Shown: positions 60,472-64,000 of the stretch, one piece after another
How the letters are laid out: every line of letters starts with the position of its first letter
Numbering within the stretch: the stretch's first letter is position 1
Assembly: GCA_035552395.1 (NCBI GenBank)
Contig: DASZLL010000112.1
Span: 1-64,000 of the forward strand
Length of the DNA stretch: 64,000 bases
Origin: Bog-473 sp035552395
GTDB lineage: Bacteria > Actinomycetota > Acidimicrobiia > Acidimicrobiales > RAAP-2
Direction: 5' to 3'
Made by a program: the position numbers and the translations under genes
Notes under the pieces: model-generated
What the model saw: only the letters and a program-made list of their open reading frames with translations
What the model was told of the DNA's origin: nothing
Databases searched by the model: none

Positions 60472-60487
60472 GCGAACATATGTTCGC
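60472..60487. promoter_or_regulatory. LexA operator (SOS box)
   Basis: GCGAACATATGTTCGC, a perfect 16-bp palindrome containing CGAAC-N4-GTTCG, the actinobacterial LexA consensus. It overlaps the ATG of imuA' and lies about 100 bp upstream of yedK, so one site can govern both directions. Confidence 0.88.
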
Positions 60488-61220
60488 TTTTTCTGCGCCA
60501 TCTCCTCGCCCGGATGCGCCCTCCCGGGACCCCCGGCCGCCCCGTGAGCCCCGGGAGCCCCGTGAACTCCCCACCGGGCTGGCCGACCGGGCCCGTCCCA
60601 CCACGCCGGTCGCCGGGCGGACCCTGCCGGTCCCTCCGCCGCTGGCCCGGCTCTTCCCCGGCGGCTCACTGCGCCGCGGCACGACCACGACCGTGACGGG
60701 GCAGCCCGGCCACGGCGCGACCACCCTGGCGCTCGCCCTCCTGGGCGCGATGTCGTCGTCGGGGAGCTGGTGCGCCGCCGTCGGCCTGCCCGACCCCGGT
60801 GTGGTGGCCGCCGCCGGCCTCGGGCTCGATCTGCGCCGGGTCGTCTTCGTGCCGCACCCCGGCGCGGGCTGGGCCGAGGCGGCCGGTGACCTTCTCTCCG
60901 GTGTCGACGCCGTCCTGGTGCGCCCGCCTGGCCGGGCTCGCCTCACCGCGGCGCGCCACCTGCGCGCCCGGGCACGCGACCGCCAGGCGGCCTTGGTGGT
61001 GTTGCTCGAGGGCGTAAGGAGCTGGCCCGAGGGCGGCGATCTGGCCCTGGCGGTGGGGGCGGTCGAGTGGGAGGGCATCGGCCAAGGCCACGGGTACCTG
61101 CGCGGCCGCCGGGCCGAGGTGCGCGTGAGCGGGCGCCGCGCCGCCGGCCGGGAGACCGTGTGCTCGCTCTGGTTGCCCGCCCACTCGGGTGCGGTGGCAA
61201 CGGCGGACGGCGCGGCGTGA
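60480..61220 (+). CDS. imuA': ImuA' (RecA/SulA-like subunit of the SOS mutasome)
   Basis: A 246-residue RecA-fold protein, starting at ATG 60480 inside the LexA palindrome. A Pro-rich N terminus is followed by PPLARLFPGGSLRRGTTTTVTGQPGHGATTLALALLGA, in which the P-loop-like segment GQPGHGATT lacks the Lys of Walker A, as in actinobacterial ImuA'. VVLLEGVRSWP and the C-terminal LLWLP-type ending match the family. ImuA' binds RecA and ImuB to bring them to DNA lesions. The window shows imuA', imuB and dnaE2 in order, 36 bases apart and overlapping by eight. Confidence 0.85.
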   Translation: MFAFSAPSPRPDAPSRDPRPPREPREPRELPTGLADRARPTTPVAGRTLPVPPPLARLFPGGSLRRGTTTTVTGQPGHGATTLALALLGAMSSSGSWCAAVGLPDPGVVAAAGLGLDLRRVVFVPHPGAGWAEAAGDLLSGVDAVLVRPPGRARLTAARHLRARARDRQAALVVLLEGVRSWPEGGDLALAVGAVEWEGIGQGHGYLRGRRAEVRVSGRRAAGRETVCSLWLPAHSGAVATADGAA

Positions 61221-61256
61221 ATCAGGCGGTGGAGAAGCAGAAAGCGATGGAGAGAA

Positions 61257-62396
61257 GTGGAACGGTTGGTCGTCATCTGGTGCCCCGAGCTCCTCGAGGA
61301 GGGGCCGCGGGGTGAGGAAGCTCGGCGCTTTGCCCGCGTCTTGGCGCGGGCCGGCGAACTGTGCCCGTGGGTGCATCCGGTCCGGCTCGGGGTCGGCGCG
61401 CTGCCGGCCCGCGGGCCCGCCCGTTTCTTCGGCGGCGAGGAGGCGGTCGTGGCGCGCCTGGTCGCCGCCGCCGGCGCGCTCGACGAGGTCGACAAATTCG
61501 ACGACCTCGGCAAAGTCGGCGAGGAGGTCAAGATCGGCGTGGCCGACGGGCTCTTCGCCGCGCTGCTGGCCGCCCGTTCTGAGCTGATCGTCCCGGCCGG
61601 GGACGCGGCGGACTTCCTGGCCCCGTGGTCGGTGGCCACGCTGGCGCGCCCGGACCTGGCCGTCACCCTGCAGCGGCTCGGGATCACGACTCTGGGGCAG
61701 CTCGCCGCGCTGCCGGCGGCGAGCGTCTCGGATCGCTTCGGCGCCGACGCCGCGGCCTGCCACGCCGTGGCGCGCGGCGAGAGTGGGGAGCTCCCCGGCC
61801 TCCGTGACCGCGCCATCGCCCGGCGCCTGCGGGTGGCGACCGGCGAAGACCCTGACCGTCCACCCGACGCGCCACCCCCACCCTCGCAGCCCGGCTTCTT
61901 CGGCGGGGCGTCCGAGGCCGACCGGCGCGCCGCCCGCTCCTTCGTGCGGGTACAGGAGCGGTTGGGCATCGAGGCGGTAGTGATCGGGCGCGTTCAGGGC
62001 GGGCGTGATCCGGCCGGCCAGTCGGTGCTGGTGCCCTGGGGCAGCGCCGAGGCCGACACCCACCCGGCGGGCGGCGCGCCGTGGCCGGGCCGGCTGCCGC
62101 CGCCGGCGCCGACCGACGTGCTGGCCGCACCGCGTCGCGCCGAGCTGGTGGACGCCGAGGGCAACGCCATGGTGGTGAACGGGCGTGGCCTGCTCACCGC
62201 GCCGATCGACCGGCTGTCGGTCGACGGCGGGCCTTGGGAGCAGGTGGCGGCGTGGGCCGGCCCCTGGCCGGTCACCGAGCGTTGGTGGTCGGTGCGCCGC
62301 CGCCGGGCCCGCATGCAGGTCGTGACGGAGGAAGGGGTGGCGCGCCTGCTGTGCTCCGAGCGCGGGCGGTGGTGGGTGGAGGCGCTCTATGACTGA
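61257..62396 (+). CDS. imuB: ImuB (catalytically inert Y-family polymerase), shortened
   Basis: A 379-residue Y-family-like protein, against about 520 in mycobacteria. GTG 61257 follows GAGAGAA. It opens ERLVVIWCPEL, then resumes at LRP-type GVGALPARGPARFFGGEEAVVARLV, skipping the fingers region (about 50 residues with ACSAAARAEG-type motifs). After SDRFGADAAACHAVARGE the little-finger region is also lost, and the text resumes at RAARSFVRVQERLG and QGGRDPAGQSVLVPWG. Active-site acids are absent, as in all ImuB. As mutasome adaptor it should bind the beta clamp, ImuA' and DnaE2. It overlaps dnaE2 by eight bases. Confidence 0.8.
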   Translation: MERLVVIWCPELLEEGPRGEEARRFARVLARAGELCPWVHPVRLGVGALPARGPARFFGGEEAVVARLVAAAGALDEVDKFDDLGKVGEEVKIGVADGLFAALLAARSELIVPAGDAADFLAPWSVATLARPDLAVTLQRLGITTLGQLAALPAASVSDRFGADAAACHAVARGESGELPGLRDRAIARRLRVATGEDPDRPPDAPPPPSQPGFFGGASEADRRAARSFVRVQERLGIEAVVIGRVQGGRDPAGQSVLVPWGSAEADTHPAGGAPWPGRLPPPAPTDVLAAPRRAELVDAEGNAMVVNGRGLLTAPIDRLSVDGGPWEQVAAWAGPWPVTERWWSVRRRRARMQVVTEEGVARLLCSERGRWWVEALYD

Positions 62397-64000
62397 GTAC
62401 GCGGAGCTCCACGCCCACTCGGGGTTCAGCTTCCTCGATGGGAGCAGCGACCCCGAGGAGCTGGTGGCCGAGGCGGACAGGCTCGGGCTGGCCGCGCTCG
62501 CGCTCACCGACCACCACGGCTTTTACGGGGTGGTGCGCTTCGCCGAGGCGGCGCGGGTCTACGGGCTGCCGACGGTCTTCGGGACCGAGGTCACGCTCGC
62601 GCCCGCCGGCCTGCGCACCGGCGACCCCGACCCGACCGGCACGCATCTCGTCGTGCTCGCCCGCGACCCCGCCGGTTACGCGCGCCTCTCGACGGTGCTG
62701 GCCGACGCGCATCTCGCGGGCGGGGAGAAGGGAAAGCCGATCTTCACCCTCGACACGCTGGCCGGCGCCGCGGCGGGCCACTGGCTGGTGCTCAGTGGTT
62801 GTCGGAAAGGGGCGGTCCCCGCCGCGCTGATGGAGGCGGGGCCCAGCGCGGCCGCCAAAGAAGTGGGACGCCTCGTCGACGCCTTCGGGCGCGCCAACGT
62901 CGCCCTGGAGCTGTGGGATCACGGCGACCCGGTCGACACGGCGCGCAACGACGCCCTGGCCCGCCTGGCGGTGGAGTGGGGGGTCGACGCCGTCGCCACC
63001 AACAACGTGCACTACGCCACCCCGGCCGGCTACCGCCTCGCCACCACGCTCGCCGCCGTGCGGGCACGCCGTCCCCTGGCCGAGCTCGAGGGCTGGCTGC
63101 CCCCGGCCCCGGTGGCGTGCCTGCGCTCGGGCGCCGAGCAGACCCGGCGCTTCGCCCGCTGGCCGGGCGTGGTCGAGCGGGCCGCCGAGCTCGGGCGCGC
63201 CTGCGCGTTCGACCTCCGCCTCGTGGCGCCGCGGCTGCCCGACTTCCCGGTCCCCGCCGGCATGGACGAGCAGGGCTACCTGCGCCATCTGGTGCACGAG
63301 GGTGCGTTGGCTCGTTACGGGCCGCCGGAGTCCGAGCGGGTGGCGGGGGCGTGGCGCCAGATCGAGCACGAGCTCGAGGTGATCGGCACGCTCGGCTTCG
63401 CTGGCTACTTCCTCGTCGTGTGGGACATCGCCCAGGTGTGCAAGCGGCTGAACATCTACTGCCAGGGCCGTGGCTCGGCGGCGAACTCCGCCGTCTGTTA
63501 CGCGCTGGGCGTCACCAACGTGGACGCGGTCGACCTCGGCCTGCTGTTCGAACGCTTCTTGTCCCCGGCGCGGGACGGGCCGCCGGACATCGACGTGGAT
63601 ATCGAGTCGGAGCGTCGCGAGGAGGTGATCCAATACGTGTACGAGCGCTACGGCCGGCGTCACGCCGCGCAGGTGGCCAACGTCATCACCTACCGCCCCC
63701 GTTCGGCCGTGCGCGACGTGGGGAAGGCGTTCGGCTTCTCCGCCGAACAGGTGGACGCGTGGTCAGCCGGGATCGACGCCGGGCACGGGCGGGGGCCCTC
63801 GTCGTCGGCGGCGGTACACGAGGCGGTCGGGACGTCGGTCGAGGCGGGCGGGACGGGCGGGGTGCCGGCGCTGGTGGCGGAGCTGGCGGCCGAGGTGCTC
63901 GACCGGCCGCGCCACCTCGGCATCCACTCGGCCGGCATGGTGCTGTGCGACCGGCCCGTCGTCGAGGTGTGCCCGGTGGAGTGGGGGCGCATGGAGGGGC
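62389..64000 (+). CDS. dnaE2: Error-prone DNA polymerase DnaE2 (3' end cut)
   Basis: The first 537 residues of a C-family polymerase; the rest lies beyond the window. ATG 62389 overlaps the imuB stop by eight bases. The PHP domain begins YAELHAHSGFSFLDGSSDPEEL and continues TDHHGFYGVVRF; the palm has VYCQGRGSAANSAVCYALGVTNVDAV and the catalytic PDIDVDIESERREEVI, with Asp400 and Asp402 at the two-metal site. Continuing motifs PRHLGIHSAGMVLCDRPV match DnaE2. It copies past DNA damage with mutations under SOS control. Confidence 0.9.
   Translation, partial: MTEYAELHAHSGFSFLDGSSDPEELVAEADRLGLAALALTDHHGFYGVVRFAEAARVYGLPTVFGTEVTLAPAGLRTGDPDPTGTHLVVLARDPAGYARLSTVLADAHLAGGEKGKPIFTLDTLAGAAAGHWLVLSGCRKGAVPAALMEAGPSAAAKEVGRLVDAFGRANVALELWDHGDPVDTARNDALARLAVEWGVDAVATNNVHYATPAGYRLATTLAAVRARRPLAELEGWLPPAPVACLRSGAEQTRRFARWPGVVERAAELGRACAFDLRLVAPRLPDFPVPAGMDEQGYLRHLVHEGALARYGPPESERVAGAWRQIEHELEVIGTLGFAGYFLVVWDIAQVCKRLNIYCQGRGSAANSAVCYALGVTNVDAVDLGLLFERFLSPARDGPPDIDVDIESERREEVIQYVYERYGRRHAAQVANVITYRPRSAVRDVGKAFGFSAEQVDAWSAGIDAGHGRGPSSSAAVHEAVGTSVEAGGTGGVPALVAELAAEVLDRPRHLGIHSAGMVLCDRPVVEVCPVEWGRMEG

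Overview
This window looks like chromosome from a high-GC actinobacterium, most likely a soil or sediment member of Acidimicrobiia or a relative. That placement is inference from gene content: DipZ, Rpf-like lysozyme-domain proteins, an imuA'-imuB-dnaE2 mutasome, GAF/SpoIIE partner switching, many SDR, SnoaL and CaiB genes, frequent GTG starts and stop/start overlaps. I saw no rRNA, tRNA, CRISPR array, prophage or insertion sequence. About 65 genes are supported on both strands in short operons; genes at both window edges are cut.

Layout. 1-5 kb: tail of a stress/sensor protein, a nucleosidase, a SnoaL protein, two paralogous secreted lysozyme-like proteins behind a 640 bp regulatory region with a perfect CRP-type palindrome, and a divergent acyl-CoA synthetase. 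5-9.9 kb: CsbD, DipZ, a membrane protein, a hydrolase and a GH1 beta-glucosidase. 10-13.3 kb: an ABC-2 exporter (ATPase and two permeases) and a lone ParA. 13.3-18.8 kb: a partner-switching module with a 1218-residue multi-GAF PP2C phosphatase facing an RsbV/RsbW/SigB-F operon. Sigma-B-type promoter sequences precede the phosphatase and csbD. 19-25.5 kb: amino-acid permease, SDR enzymes, a P-loop kinase with ATC where ATG is expected, an epimerase, GNATs and a DoxX protein.

25.5-38.0 kb: the most distinctive region, a nine-gene co-directional cluster: GH4 glycosidase, beta-hydroxyacid dehydrogenase, aldolase, FGGY kinase, LarA-type nickel epimerase, then a branched-chain-type ABC importer. 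In that importer LivF is fused to a complete MFS transporter and LivH is fused to LivM. The logic (import, hydrolyse, oxidise/epimerise, phosphorylate, cleave) suggests use of a glycoside or sugar acid not identifiable from sequence.

38-59.7 kb: mixed metabolic genes, including an SDR broken by one in-frame TGA, a CadD-like exporter, TauD dioxygenase, NagB, threonine dehydratase, a degenerate LCP protein, CoA transferase, a questin-oxidase-like protein, amidohydrolase, secreted GDSL and GH99-like hydrolases and a Tat-exported phospholipase C. 59.7-64 kb: an SOS cluster, SRAP/YedK divergent from imuA'-imuB-dnaE2 with a perfect LexA palindrome on the imuA' start codon; ImuB is unusually short. 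Several genes without Shine-Dalgarno sequences have a -10-like hexamer 6-9 nt before the start codon, pointing to leaderless transcription.
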